From positions 4,074,501 through 4,138,500 of the forward strand of contig NZ_JQNJ01000001.1 of NCBI RefSeq assembly GCF_000745185.1: a stretch of 64,000 nt of DNA, written 5' to 3'. The stretch comes from Muricauda sp. MAR_2010_75 (GTDB taxonomy: Bacteria; Bacteroidota; Bacteroidia; Flavobacteriales; Flavobacteriaceae). Shown one piece after another: positions 16,122 to 26,584 of the stretch. Positions within the stretch are counted from its first letter, which is position 1. Each line of letters begins with the position of its first letter. Below the pieces are notes generated by a model. It had not been told where the DNA came from. It saw nothing but the letters and a program-made list of their open reading frames with translations, and did no database searches. The translations under genes and the position numbers were made by a program.

Positions 16122-16727
16122 ATGAAGCATTTACGATTTTTCATTGCACTAGCCCTATTTGCACCCTACTTTTCATCCTTTGCACAAGAGGAAACTGAAG
16201 AAAATAAGGACATGACCATAAAAGGTCAGTTTGAGGAAATGGAACGGAAGTCCACCAATTACAGGTCGGGAAATGGTGTGCCTTATGAAGTGATACGACT
16301 AGCCAGTCTCAATGAAGTCAAGAGCAATATCTTTGACACCATCAATACCGCCTACGAATCCATAAAGGACCTATCGGCTACTATTGCTGCCAATAAGGCT
16401 GAAATAGAGGATCTGAACACCAAGTTACAGGATACTACCAATAAGTTGAACACGGTTACCGAAGAGAAGGACAGTATTTCCTTTTTTGGCGCCTTGGTCA
16501 GCAAAGGCACCTACAATTTTATTCTATGGTCCATCATTTTTGCGCTATTGTTGTTCCTGCTGTTCTTTATCTACCGATTTAGAAACAGTAATTTCTTGAC
16601 GCAACAGGCAAAAACGGCCTTAGCTGATTTGGAACAGGAATATGAACAGCACAGACGAAGGGCATTGGAGCGTGAGCAAAAGATTAGCCGCCAGTTACAG
16701 GACGAATTGAACAAACAGAAAAAGTAA
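16122..16727 (+). CDS. Signal-peptide protein with coiled coils and one membrane helix, unknown function
   Basis: 201 residues from ATG 16122; a TTG two codons upstream is less likely. MKHLRFFIALALFAPYFSSFAQ is a clear signal peptide. Residues about 75-120 are a coiled coil (ATIAANKAEIEDLNTKLQ); a membrane helix follows (YNFILWSIIFALLLFLLFF), then a charged C-terminal coiled coil (LEQEYEQHRRRALEREQK). No enzymatic motif. It lies two genes upstream of trmD, so any database label of tRNA methyltransferase would be neighbour transfer, as no SPOUT motif is present. Probably an envelope structural protein. Confidence 0.8.
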   Translation: MKHLRFFIALALFAPYFSSFAQEETEENKDMTIKGQFEEMERKSTNYRSGNGVPYEVIRLASLNEVKSNIFDTINTAYESIKDLSATIAANKAEIEDLNTKLQDTTNKLNTVTEEKDSISFFGALVSKGTYNFILWSIIFALLLFLLFFIYRFRNSNFLTQQAKTALADLEQEYEQHRRRALEREQKISRQLQDELNKQKK

Positions 16728-16731
16728 AGCC

Positions 16732-16756
16732 AAGGCTTCCGAAAGGGAGCCTTTTA
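16732..16756 (+). terminator. Weak rho-independent terminator
   Basis: AAGGCTTCC pairs with GGGAGCCTT (one mismatch) around a GAAA tetraloop, followed by only four T before A-rich sequence. Confidence 0.6.
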
Positions 16757-16769
16757 AAATTCAAACCCC

Positions 16770-17216
16770 ATGACCATCAAAAAGGCAACCGTTTCAGATT
16801 TGGAACTCATTGTTCCACTTTTTGATGCCTATCGGGTGTTCTACAAACAGGGTTCAGAACCTACCGCAGCTCGTGAATTTTTAAAAGAGCGGTTTTTACG
16901 CAATGAAACAGTGATTTTTATCGCACTGGAAAATGAAGAACCCGTGGGATTCACCCAACTGTATACTACCTTTTCATCCGTATCCCTCCAACCTTCTTAT
17001 ATTCTGAACGATTTATACGTATCTCCGAACCATCGAAAAAAAGGCGTTGGGGAAGCACTACTGAATCAAGCCAAATCCCATTGTCAGGAAAATGGCTTTA
17101 AGGGATTGGCCTTGGAAACGGCAATCGACAATCCGGCACAAAAATTATACGAGCGTTTGGATTGGAAAAACGATACGGACTACATTCACTACTTTTGGAG
17201 AAATTCAAAAGCCTAA
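16770..17216 (+). CDS. GNAT-family N-acetyltransferase
   Basis: 148 residues. The N-terminal strand is TIKKATVSDLELIVPLFDAY; the acetyl-CoA loop is NHRKKGVGEALL within LNDLYVSPNHRKKGVG, and motif B is ALETAIDNPAQKLYERLDW. A small stand-alone cytoplasmic acetyltransferase with unknown substrate. It begins shortly after a weak terminator and 18 bases separate it from trmD, so it likely shares the trmD transcript. Confidence 0.85.
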   Translation: MTIKKATVSDLELIVPLFDAYRVFYKQGSEPTAAREFLKERFLRNETVIFIALENEEPVGFTQLYTTFSSVSLQPSYILNDLYVSPNHRKKGVGEALLNQAKSHCQENGFKGLALETAIDNPAQKLYERLDWKNDTDYIHYFWRNSKA

Positions 17217-17234
17217 GCCTTTTCATCAACGCCC

Positions 17235-17909
17235 ATGCGGATAGATATCATTACAGTACTGCCCGAACTTTTGACAAGTCCTTTTGAGGCCTCCATTTTA
17301 AAACGAGCCATTGAAAAGGATTTGGTCGAGGTACACCTGCACAACCTCAGGGATTATTCCAAAGGAAACTACAAACAGGTGGATGACTACCAATTTGGCG
17401 GTGGCGCCGGGATGGTGCTTATGGTAGAGCCCATTGATAAATGTATTTCCCAACTCAAGGCAGAACGTGAGTATGACGAGATAATTTATATGACCCCTGA
17501 TGGTGAAACCCTGAAACAAGGCATCGCCAATCAGATTTCATTAAAAAAGAATCTTATTATTTTATGCGGACATTATAAAGGTGTGGACCAACGGGTACGG
17601 GACATGCATGTAACTCGAGAGGTTTCCATTGGGGATTACGTGCTCTCTGGGGGAGAGTTGGCCGCCGCCGTTTTGTGTGACGCTGTAATTCGTTTACTTC
17701 CCGGAGTACTGAATGATGAAACCTCAGCCCTTACCGATACCTTCCAAGATAACTTATTGGCCCCGCCCGTATATACACGACCTTCGGAATACAAAGGAAT
17801 GGAAGTCCCTAAAATCTTATTGAGCGGTGATTTCCCGAAAATCGAGAAATGGCGTGAAGAGCAAGCCTTGGAACGTACCCAGAAAAGAAGACCGGACCTA
17901 CTAAAATAA
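17235..17909 (+). CDS. trmD: tRNA (guanine37-N1)-methyltransferase TrmD
   Basis: 224 residues. Methylates G37 of tRNAs with a CNN codon partner, preventing frameshifts. SPOUT trefoil-knot signatures are all present: [13 protein letters not shown] at the start, [33 protein letters not shown] and [17 protein letters not shown]. rplS lies downstream with only one small gene between, an echo of the rpsP-rimM-trmD-rplS order common in bacteria. Confidence 0.98.
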   Translation: MRIDIITVLPELLTSPFEASILKRAIEKDLVEVHLHNLRDYSKGNYKQVDDYQFGGGAGMVLMVEPIDKCISQLKAEREYDEIIYMTPDGETLKQGIANQISLKKNLIILCGHYKGVDQRVRDMHVTREVSIGDYVLSGGELAAAVLCDAVIRLLPGVLNDETSALTDTFQDNLLAPPVYTRPSEYKGMEVPKILLSGDFPKIEKWREEQALERTQKRRPDLLK

Positions 17910-17914
17910 ATCCT

Positions 17915-18238
17915 ATGGAAAACTACGAAGCCTATTTTATGATTGGAGGCGGCTTGACCTCTTTGGGAAAACTGATCGCTGTACTGGCCAGTGGAATCCT
18001 ACTCGCAAAACAACGGAATTGGAGCACTATACTCATGTTTTTGGGAAGTGTACTCTCAATTATAGTCTCACTTGGATTTCTATTGTTGACCACTTTCTCT
18101 GCCCAAGAAGGACCGGAATCAGTTGTCAAGGTCAATGCTTTGGGCAGTATTATAACACCACTCCCCTACATCCTTTTTGTCATTGGATTGTTGTTGTTTG
18201 CCACAAAGCAGGTAAAAAAACAGCAACAAGGGAATTAA
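17915..18238 (+). CDS. Small three-helix membrane protein, unknown function
   Basis: 107 residues with three hydrophobic stretches: LGKLIAVLASGILLA, ILMFLGSVLSIIVSLGFLLL and IITPLPYILFVIGLLLFA, ending in a basic tail KQVKKQQQGN. No recognised family. It starts five bases after trmD, so it is likely translated from the same transcript. It is separate from rplS, which has its own promoter box. Confidence 0.7.
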   Translation: MENYEAYFMIGGGLTSLGKLIAVLASGILLAKQRNWSTILMFLGSVLSIIVSLGFLLLTTFSAQEGPESVVKVNALGSIITPLPYILFVIGLLLFATKQVKKQQQGN

Positions 18239-18284
18239 GCTGTTCAAAAAACAAAAAACACCTTGCTATTTCTAAATATTGCAT

Positions 18285-18292
18285 TACTTTTG
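18285..18292 (+). promoter_or_regulatory. TAnnTTTG promoter box for rplS
   Basis: TACTTTTG with an upstream TTG at 18263-18265, spacer 19 bases, fits the full -33/-7 pattern. The leader to the ATG at 18360 is about 65 bases. Confidence 0.65.
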
Positions 18293-18359
18293 CAATCTCA
18301 AAATCAACCTCTGACGAGATACGTGAAAGTTGGTCTTGCTAAACATTAAAAAATAAACC

Positions 18360-18710
18360 ATGGAATCCCTAATAAAATTTGTTGAAGACGAATTTGTTCC
18401 AAAAAAAGAATTTCCAAAATTTTCATCAGGAGACACTATCACTGTCTACTATGAAATCAAGGAAGGTGAAAAAACCCGTACCCAGTTCTTTAAAGGAGTT
18501 GTAATCCAAAGAAGAGGTAGCGGCGCCACTGAAACGTTCACCATTCGTAAAATGTCCGGTACCGTTGGGGTAGAAAGAATTTTCCCTATCAACATGCCCG
18601 CATTACAGCGAATCGAAGTAAACAAAAAAGGTAAAGTACGTAGATCCAGAATCTTTTACTTTAGAGGTCTTACCGGTAAAAAGGCCCGTATCAAAGAAGT
18701 TAGGGGATAA
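18360..18710 (+). CDS. rplS: 50S ribosomal protein L19
   Basis: 116 residues. FSSGDTITVYYEIKEGEKTRTQ, FKGVVIQRRGSGATETFTIRK and VGVERIFPINMPALQRIEV are the L19 core, followed by the basic KGKVRRSRIFYFRGLTGK. L19 sits at the 30S-50S interface. Own promoter and a strong terminator make it a single-gene unit. Confidence 0.98.
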   Translation: MESLIKFVEDEFVPKKEFPKFSSGDTITVYYEIKEGEKTRTQFFKGVVIQRRGSGATETFTIRKMSGTVGVERIFPINMPALQRIEVNKKGKVRRSRIFYFRGLTGKKARIKEVRG

Positions 18711-18731
18711 TTCCATTCCCAGAAACAGAAC

Positions 18732-18762
18732 AAAAAAGCATCTCGATCGAGGTGCTTTTTTT
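18732..18762 (+). terminator. Rho-independent terminator after rplS
   Basis: AAAAAGCATCTCGATCGAGGTGCTTTTT folds on itself as a long hairpin with one G-U pair and ends in a run of T. Confidence 0.9.
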
Positions 18763-18861
18763 ATGAACAATTGTTAATAACATCGGTTCATACATTGTTG
18801 ATTTTTAATCGGTTATAAAATTTGTTTTTCTCATTCTTTGAAGTACTTTAGTAGAAGAAAT

Positions 18862-18900
18862 ATGAAAATGATGCAAGTCAAGTCCATGTTTCGGTTTTAA
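18862..18900 (+). other. Possible 12-codon leader ORF upstream of the structured RNA
   Basis: ATG AAA ATG ATG opens a 12-residue peptide (MKMMQVKSMFRF) ended by TAA. It is preceded by a TACTTTAG sequence one base off the promoter consensus. Too short for any coding statistics; noted only for its position directly before the hairpins. Confidence 0.15.
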
Positions 18901-18914
18901 AGTTGACGTTCTTT

Positions 18915-19247
18915 AAAAACTGAAAATTTCCCTTTTAATTGGTAACACTACTGATCACAAAAGGAATTTCAAATTGAGGAGACGCTTAGGCGGGCCTCAA
19001 GGAGAATTCGTAAATTTTATGTGCGAATGGGAGAGCAATTTCCCGTTTTGATAAGATTTAGGAAATTATCAGGACACTTTGCGAGATAGAGTTTGGTTGT
19101 ATAATTGAATGAATCGAGTAGAGTAAACGTCTAAAGGGCAACAGATGCAATCTTCGGATTGCGGTTTTGTAGCAACACAAAACAAGTCTTTTAGTCCTTT
19201 ATAGAAAGCCATATCAATGTTCGCACATGGATATGGCTTTTGTTTTT
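18915..19247 (+). ncRNA. Candidate structured non-coding RNA between rplS and icd
   Basis: No gene fits the 584 bases after the rplS terminator, but consecutive hairpins do. CCTTTT 18931-18936 pairs with AAAAGG 18959-18964. TTGAGG 18974-18979 pairs with CCTCAA 18995-19000, enclosing CGC-TTAG-GCG 18983-18992. ATTCG 19006-19010 pairs with CGAAT 19024-19028. AATTTCC 19037-19043 pairs with GGAAATT 19061-19067. GCAATC-TTCG-GATTGC is at 19147-19162, and GTTTTGT/ACAAAAC at 19164-19183. A terminator closes it at 19205-19247. It does not show the RNase P, tmRNA or SRP conserved cores I know. A 6S-like or lineage-specific RNA is possible. The 5' end is uncertain; no exact promoter box was found. Confidence 0.55.
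19205..19247 (+). terminator. Rho-independent terminator ending the candidate RNA
   Basis: AAAGCCATATC at 19205-19215 pairs with GATATGGCTTT at 19230-19240; the loop contains a further ATGT-TCGC-ACAT stem. A T-rich tract follows. Since no protein gene precedes it, it implies a transcript ending here. Confidence 0.85.
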
Positions 19248-19314
19248 TAGAAATTCTTCAAGTATTGCCACTTACTTTTGAAAAATTCGTTATAAGTACA
19301 CCGTCCATAAATTG

Positions 19315-19322
19315 TATATTTG
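19315..19322 (+). promoter_or_regulatory. TAnnTTTG promoter box for icd
   Basis: TATATTTG ends 24 bases before the icd ATG at 19347. Confidence 0.55.
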
Positions 19323-19346
19323 CACCGCTCAAACAAATACACATAA

Positions 19347-21569
<2,223 letters not shown>

Positions 21570-21578
21570 GAGGACATA

Positions 21579-21616
21579 AACCCAGTACTGTTAAATTTAT
21601 GGTACTGGGTGTTTTT
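21579..21616 (+). terminator. Rho-independent terminator after icd
   Basis: CCCAGTAC pairs with GTACTGGG around a 14-base AT loop, followed by TGTTTTT. Confidence 0.85.
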
Positions 21617-21637
21617 AGGTTTTCCAAGAAGCATTTA

Positions 21638-24064
21638 ATGAGTATTTTTAGGAAAATCCAAAAAATGCCGAATAGACATTTTGTCCTAAACCTTAGTCTA
21701 CTCCTTTTCGGTATTTTTGCCCAAGCCCAGCAAAAGTTTACGCTTAGTGGCACCATTTCAGAAGCCAACAGTAATGAGACCTTGATTGGGGTCACCATTG
21801 CGTTTCCTGATATAAATACCGGGGTTACCACCAACGAATACGGGTTTTATTCCATTACCCTTCCTGAAGGAGAATATACCGTGGTGGTAAGCTATTTGGG
21901 ATTTCAGGATGTTCGAGAAACCATCAATCTAAATTCAAACACCAAACGGGATTTCAGTATGCTGGAAGGAGCCGAGGAACTGGAAGAGGTTGTGGTCACC
22001 GATGATGTGGAACGTCTGGATATCCGAAAACCACAGATGAGTGTCAACACTATGGCTGTCCAGACCATCAAACAGATTCCAGTGGTGTTGGGAGAATCCG
22101 ATGTTATTAAATCCCTCTTGCTTTTGCCCGGTGTCTCCAATGCTGGTGAAGCCTCATCGGGATTTAATGTCCGTGGTGGCGCTGCCGACCAGAACCTTAT
22201 TCTTTTGGATGAGGCCACCGTTTTTAACTCATCGCATTTATTTGGATTTTTTTCCGTTTTCAATCCAGATGCCATTAAGGACGTAAAACTCTTCAAAGGA
22301 GGTATTCCTGCGAGGTACGGGGGACGGGTTTCCTCTGTGCTTGAAATATTTCAAAAAGAGGGCAACAGCAAAGATTTTAAAGTGAACGGTGGTATAGGAG
22401 CCGTTGCAAGTAGACTGCTATTGGAAGGCCCTATCTTAAAGGATAGAACCGCCTTTTTGATAGGTGGGAGGGCGTCTTACGCCCACTTGTTCCTTCCCCT
22501 ATTTGATGTGGACAATAAGGCCTATTTCTATGATCTCAATGCCAAGGTCAACCATAAAATCAATGAGCGAAACAGTATTTTCCTTTCAGGATACTTTGGA
22601 CGCGACCTGTTCAGTATAAGTGACAGATTCGTGAACACCTATGGAAACGCTGTTGGGAATTTTAGATGGAACCATCTATTTTCAGATAGATTGTTTTCCA
22701 ACCTATCGGTTATCTATTCCGATTATTTTTATGGCTTGGAGCTTGATTTTGTGGGATTTGAATGGGATTCTGGAATCCAAAACTTCAACCTAAAATATGA
22801 CCTGAAGCATTACATCAACAATAAATTTCAACTGAATTACGGATTAAACAACACCTATTACGTCTTCAATCCTGGGAGAATAAAGCCCAATAGTCCCGAT
22901 TCAGGTATTCTGCAAGAACAGCTTACCAAAAAATACGCCAATGAAAATGCCATCTATGTTGATATTGAACATCAAGTATCAGAAAACCTAAGTCTGGAGT
23001 ATGGGTTAAGGGTCAGTCAATTTAATAGATTTGGGCAAGAGGAGTTCTATGTGTATGAAAATGATAACCCTGTTGTGTTCGACCCTTATGCGCTAGTTTA
23101 TAAGAAAGCGGAACCCATAGACACCATTAATCCGGCAAGAAACCAAACCTTAAAAAAATTTCTCAATTTAGAACCAAGGATATCCGCCTCTTATAATTTT
23201 AAGGGCCAAAGTTCCATTAAGGCCAGTTATACACGCTTGGCGCAATACCTCCATTTATTGTCCAATACCAGTTCGCCAACCCCTTTGGATGTTTGGACTC
23301 CCAGCGGCCCATTTGTAAAACCACAGTTACTGGACCAATATGCCGTGGGGTATTTCAGAAATATCAAGGAGGGTGATTATAGCTTTGAAACTGAAGCTTT
23401 TTATAAGGATATCAAAAATCGGATAGATTATATTGATGGGGCCAATCTCATTGCAAATAATGCCATAGAACAGGTCATTTTAAATGGTGAGGCCAGAGCC
23501 TATGGATTGGAGTTTCTAATCCGGAAAAATGAGGGTCGGTTAAAAGGTTGGTTGGCCTATACCTGGTCAAAATCGGAACAACGGACTCCTGGAAGAAATT
23601 TAGGCATTGACACAGGCCGTTCAGACCTTGAAACAGGCATCAATCAAGGGCAATGGTACAACACACCTTACGATAAAAGGCATGACCTATCCGTTTATGG
23701 AAGTTATGACCTAAACGAGAAATGGAGTTTTAATGCCAATTTTATCTATCAGACAGGACAGCCCACCAACTATCCAGTAGGGCAATTTGAGTTTGAAGGA
23801 ATCACAGTGCCCTATTATGGCCTTCGGAATAAAGAACGGCTTCCGGACTACCATAGATTGGATGTTTCAGCCATATTGACCCCAAAACGGAACCAACGCA
23901 AAAAAGTGCAGTCAGAATGGGTGTTCAGTATCTACAATCTGTACAACAGAAAAAATGCGGCATCCATCAACTTTAGGGAAAATGAGGATACCGGAAGAAA
24001 CGAGGCCATCCGTACATCTATTTTTGGAATTATTCCAGCCATAACCTATAATTTTAGATTCTAG
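21638..24064 (+). CDS. TonB-dependent outer-membrane receptor with carboxypeptidase-regulatory domain
   Basis: 808 residues from ATG 21638; the ATG at 21665 (MPNRHFVLNLSLLLFGIFAQA) gives a tidier signal peptide and is an equally good start. After the signal come a CarboxypepD_reg-like beta-sandwich (FTLSGTISEANSNETLIGVTI), a linker, the plug (VLGESDVIKSLLLLPGVS, GFNVRGGAADQNLILLDEA) and a beta-barrel ending in an aromatic residue (AITYNFRF). It imports an unknown ligand using TonB energy. The next gene, a DUF4249 lipoprotein, starts three bases later, so the two probably act together at the outer membrane. Confidence 0.92.
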   Translation: MSIFRKIQKMPNRHFVLNLSLLLFGIFAQAQQKFTLSGTISEANSNETLIGVTIAFPDINTGVTTNEYGFYSITLPEGEYTVVVSYLGFQDVRETINLNSNTKRDFSMLEGAEELEEVVVTDDVERLDIRKPQMSVNTMAVQTIKQIPVVLGESDVIKSLLLLPGVSNAGEASSGFNVRGGAADQNLILLDEATVFNSSHLFGFFSVFNPDAIKDVKLFKGGIPARYGGRVSSVLEIFQKEGNSKDFKVNGGIGAVASRLLLEGPILKDRTAFLIGGRASYAHLFLPLFDVDNKAYFYDLNAKVNHKINERNSIFLSGYFGRDLFSISDRFVNTYGNAVGNFRWNHLFSDRLFSNLSVIYSDYFYGLELDFVGFEWDSGIQNFNLKYDLKHYINNKFQLNYGLNNTYYVFNPGRIKPNSPDSGILQEQLTKKYANENAIYVDIEHQVSENLSLEYGLRVSQFNRFGQEEFYVYENDNPVVFDPYALVYKKAEPIDTINPARNQTLKKFLNLEPRISASYNFKGQSSIKASYTRLAQYLHLLSNTSSPTPLDVWTPSGPFVKPQLLDQYAVGYFRNIKEGDYSFETEAFYKDIKNRIDYIDGANLIANNAIEQVILNGEARAYGLEFLIRKNEGRLKGWLAYTWSKSEQRTPGRNLGIDTGRSDLETGINQGQWYNTPYDKRHDLSVYGSYDLNEKWSFNANFIYQTGQPTNYPVGQFEFEGITVPYYGLRNKERLPDYHRLDVSAILTPKRNQRKKVQSEWVFSIYNLYNRKNAASINFRENEDTGRNEAIRTSIFGIIPAITYNFRF

Positions 24065-24067
24065 CGA

Positions 24068-24961
24068 ATGAAAAAAGTAATCTTTATCATAGGAACCTTT
24101 TTTTTCTTCACATCGTGTGAAGATGTTGTGGATGTGGATTTACCGGAAACTGAGCCTAGACTAATCGTGGACGGACTTATAAGGGTGGACAAAAGCCAAG
24201 AATTCATTGATGTTAGAATACGCATGCGGGAAACAAGTAACTTTTTTGAGGATAACCCACCCACCCAAGTTGAAAGTGCCGTTATTACTTATGGTGTTCC
24301 CAACGAATTTGGGGAATTTGTAAACTTTGCCTCTTCCTCATTGGCTGAGGAGGCGCCAGGTACCGGAGTATATGTCCCCGACTCCAATTTTTCCTCAGAC
24401 CAACGCATCAGAACCGAAAGCGCAAAGCCAGGGACTATATTTGTTCTCCAGATTTCACATCAGGATAAATTTTACTATGCCCGCACAGAATATGCGCCTA
24501 CAGTTCCCATAGATAATTTACAACAAGGAGATGACACCCTGTTCAATGAAGATGAAACAGAGGTGATCGTAACTTTTACTGACCCCTTTGGACAAAATAA
24601 TTACTATGTCTTTGATTTTGGTTTCGGCAATTTTCAAGCTGTTGAAGACCAATTTTTCCAAGGGCAGCAGTTTGAGTTTTCCTATTTCTATGATGATAAC
24701 CTTGGTACAGGACAGGACATCAACGTAAGCATTTTGGGTGCAAATCAGGATTTTTATAACTATATGGACCTGTTGGTGGAGCAAACCATGGAAGATGGAG
24801 GCGTGTTTGAGACACCTGTTGCCACAGTTCGAGGCAATGTACTTGACATTACAGGGCAGGACGACATTGATATTTTTGACAATGTTGAACCACCCAACGA
24901 CTACGCACTGGGTTATTTTGCCGTAGTACAGGAATTTACAAGGGGTCTTACCATTGAATAA
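24068..24961 (+). CDS. DUF4249-type lipoprotein
   Basis: 297 residues. MKKVIFIIGTFFFFTSCEDVVDV is a lipoprotein signal with the lipobox cysteine near position 17. The start of the mature part, VDLPETEPRLIVDGLI, is the DUF4249 hallmark. The rest is beta-rich and acidic, without catalytic motifs. Members are commonly encoded directly after a TonB receptor, as here with a 3-base gap, so a surface lid or ligand-capture role is an inference from SusC/SusD-like pairing. Ends 7 bases before the convergent GntP permease. Confidence 0.8.
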   Translation: MKKVIFIIGTFFFFTSCEDVVDVDLPETEPRLIVDGLIRVDKSQEFIDVRIRMRETSNFFEDNPPTQVESAVITYGVPNEFGEFVNFASSSLAEEAPGTGVYVPDSNFSSDQRIRTESAKPGTIFVLQISHQDKFYYARTEYAPTVPIDNLQQGDDTLFNEDETEVIVTFTDPFGQNNYYVFDFGFGNFQAVEDQFFQGQQFEFSYFYDDNLGTGQDINVSILGANQDFYNYMDLLVEQTMEDGGVFETPVATVRGNVLDITGQDDIDIFDNVEPPNDYALGYFAVVQEFTRGLTIE

Positions 24962-24968
24962 CCTTTGG

Positions 24969-26291
24969 TCATGATGTCACAAAATAAAGCAACAGAATCA
25001 TCAAAATACCGGTAATACCCTGTAAAAGTGTCCCCAAAGTATGTCCTCGCAATGCAGTTTTCACATTGATATTGGAAAATTGCGACACCACCCAAAAATA
25101 ACTGTCATTGATATGTGAAACGGTCATGGCTCCGGCACCTACGGCCAAAACTGCTAACGCCTTATCAGTGATAGAAAGCAACCCGAAGGTTTCCAACAAG
25201 GGAGCAATAATGGCCGATGTAGTTATGATGGCCACTGTGGAAGAACCTTGGGCCGTTTTTAAGACTGCCGCTATCAGAAAAGCAATCAAAAGGCCACCTA
25301 CACCTGAACTGGATTCCAAATCAATAATGGAAGCAATATCAATGGTCCGTAAAATGGCACCAAAGGCACCTCCCGCTCCCGTAATCAACACAATGGCACC
25401 CGCTTGCTTAAAAGCTTCCGCCACCCATCCCTGTTTTTCTTTGGAAGGTGTTTTCCTGCCCAATGAAAAAGCAAAGAATACGCCAACCAGCAAGGCAATA
25501 ATAGGGCTTCCCAAGAAATCAAAAATCTTGAACATCATTCCATCTCCCAAAGGATAGGTGGGATAATTAACCAGTGATTTCATAGCTATCAAAATAATGG
25601 GAACAAGTAAGGGCAAAAATGCTTGGAAGGGTTTGACCGTGGAAGGGATTTCTTCCTTTTCTTCCCTAACTTCAGCCGTTTCATCCTCTTTTAGGGATTT
25701 GCCAATAAAACGGGCCCAAAAATACCCGGAAATGGATACTGGAATGGCGACCAAAAGCCCTAAGGTCATCACCAGTCCCAAATCGGCTTCCACAATGGCT
25801 GCCGCCGCCAAAGGTCCCGGTGTAGGGGGCACAAATACATGCGCTGAATATAATCCAGTGGCCAAAGCAATGGCAAAAACTGTTGCCGGTATACCCGTTC
25901 TTTTGCTGATGGCCTTGTTCAAGGAAGAAAGGATAATAAACCCTGAATCGCAATACACAGGAATGGAAATTACGAACCCAGCTAAATTAATGGCCAACGG
26001 AGAGCGTTTCAAACCAATCACTTTTAAAATACTATTGGCCAACACTTGCGTGCTTCCTGTTTTCTCCAAATAGATTCCGATTACGGTTCCAAAAGCAATG
26101 ACCAATCCAATTCCCGAAAGTGTTTTGCCAAACCCTTCAACAATTGTGGTCATAATGTCTTGAGGAGTAAGTCCCAGAAGAAACCCTGAAGCCACAGCGG
26201 CCAAAGTCAGGGAAAAAACCGGGTGCATTTTAAACTTTACCGTAGCAATGATGATAAAAAGCACCACCACGCCCAAAACGAGTAGTTCCAT
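24969..26291 (-). CDS. GntP-family gluconate/organic-acid permease
   Basis: 440 residues from ATG 26291 (a TTG two codons earlier is unlikely). About 12-14 hydrophobic helices; family features include HPVFSLTLAAVASGFLLGL near the N-terminus, PGPLAAAAIVEADLG in the middle, GAGGAFGAILR and the C-terminal TAQGSSTVAIITTSAII and HINDSYFWVVSQF. Imports gluconate or related acids with protons. No gluconate kinase or dehydratase gene is adjacent, so the substrate is open. Convergent with the DUF4249 gene. Confidence 0.9.
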   Translation of the reverse strand: MELLVLGVVVLFIIIATVKFKMHPVFSLTLAAVASGFLLGLTPQDIMTTIVEGFGKTLSGIGLVIAFGTVIGIYLEKTGSTQVLANSILKVIGLKRSPLAINLAGFVISIPVYCDSGFIILSSLNKAISKRTGIPATVFAIALATGLYSAHVFVPPTPGPLAAAAIVEADLGLVMTLGLLVAIPVSISGYFWARFIGKSLKEDETAEVREEKEEIPSTVKPFQAFLPLLVPIILIAMKSLVNYPTYPLGDGMMFKIFDFLGSPIIALLVGVFFAFSLGRKTPSKEKQGWVAEAFKQAGAIVLITGAGGAFGAILRTIDIASIIDLESSSGVGGLLIAFLIAAVLKTAQGSSTVAIITTSAIIAPLLETFGLLSITDKALAVLAVGAGAMTVSHINDSYFWVVSQFSNINVKTALRGHTLGTLLQGITGILMILLLYFVTS

Positions 26292-26347
26292 GGTCAATTT
26301 TTATGCGATATCCTCTAAATATAAGCTAATATTCCTACTTTGGTCCC

Positions 26348-26584
26348 ATGAGGCGGACAGATAAGGAACTTTTGGTAAAAGGATTGAAATCGTTTGGTTA
26401 CACCGTGGCGGCTATGTTTTTAGGGCCATTTTTAATTTACCAGGCCTTCAAAAATGAAGAGCATTTTCTTTATATCCCTGTTTTGATTTTGGGTATCTTC
26501 TTTGCCGGTTTGGCCATCTATTTAGGCTTTCGGTCCGTGAACATTGTAATGGATGCGGTGTTTGGAAAAAAATCCAAGGACTAA
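26348..26584 (+). CDS. Small two-helix membrane protein (DUF6095-like)
   Basis: 78 residues: a basic start MRRTDKELLVKGLKSFGYT, helix 1 AAMFLGPFLIYQAF, a short loop KNEEHFLYI, helix 2 VLILGIFFAGLAIYLGF and a C-terminal amphipathic stretch. This layout matches flavobacterial DUF6095 proteins. Function unknown. The stop overlaps the convergent DUF4294 gene by four bases. Confidence 0.7.
   Translation: MRRTDKELLVKGLKSFGYTVAAMFLGPFLIYQAFKNEEHFLYIPVLILGIFFAGLAIYLGFRSVNIVMDAVFGKKSKD

Noticed and set aside
16122..16727. tRNA (guanine-N1)-methyltransferase
   Set aside because: No SPOUT knot or SAM motif; signal peptide, coiled coils and one membrane helix instead. The real TrmD is at 17235-17909.
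18915..19247. RNase P RNA, tmRNA or SRP RNA
   Set aside because: The conserved core sequences of these RNAs are not present; the structured region is left unassigned.
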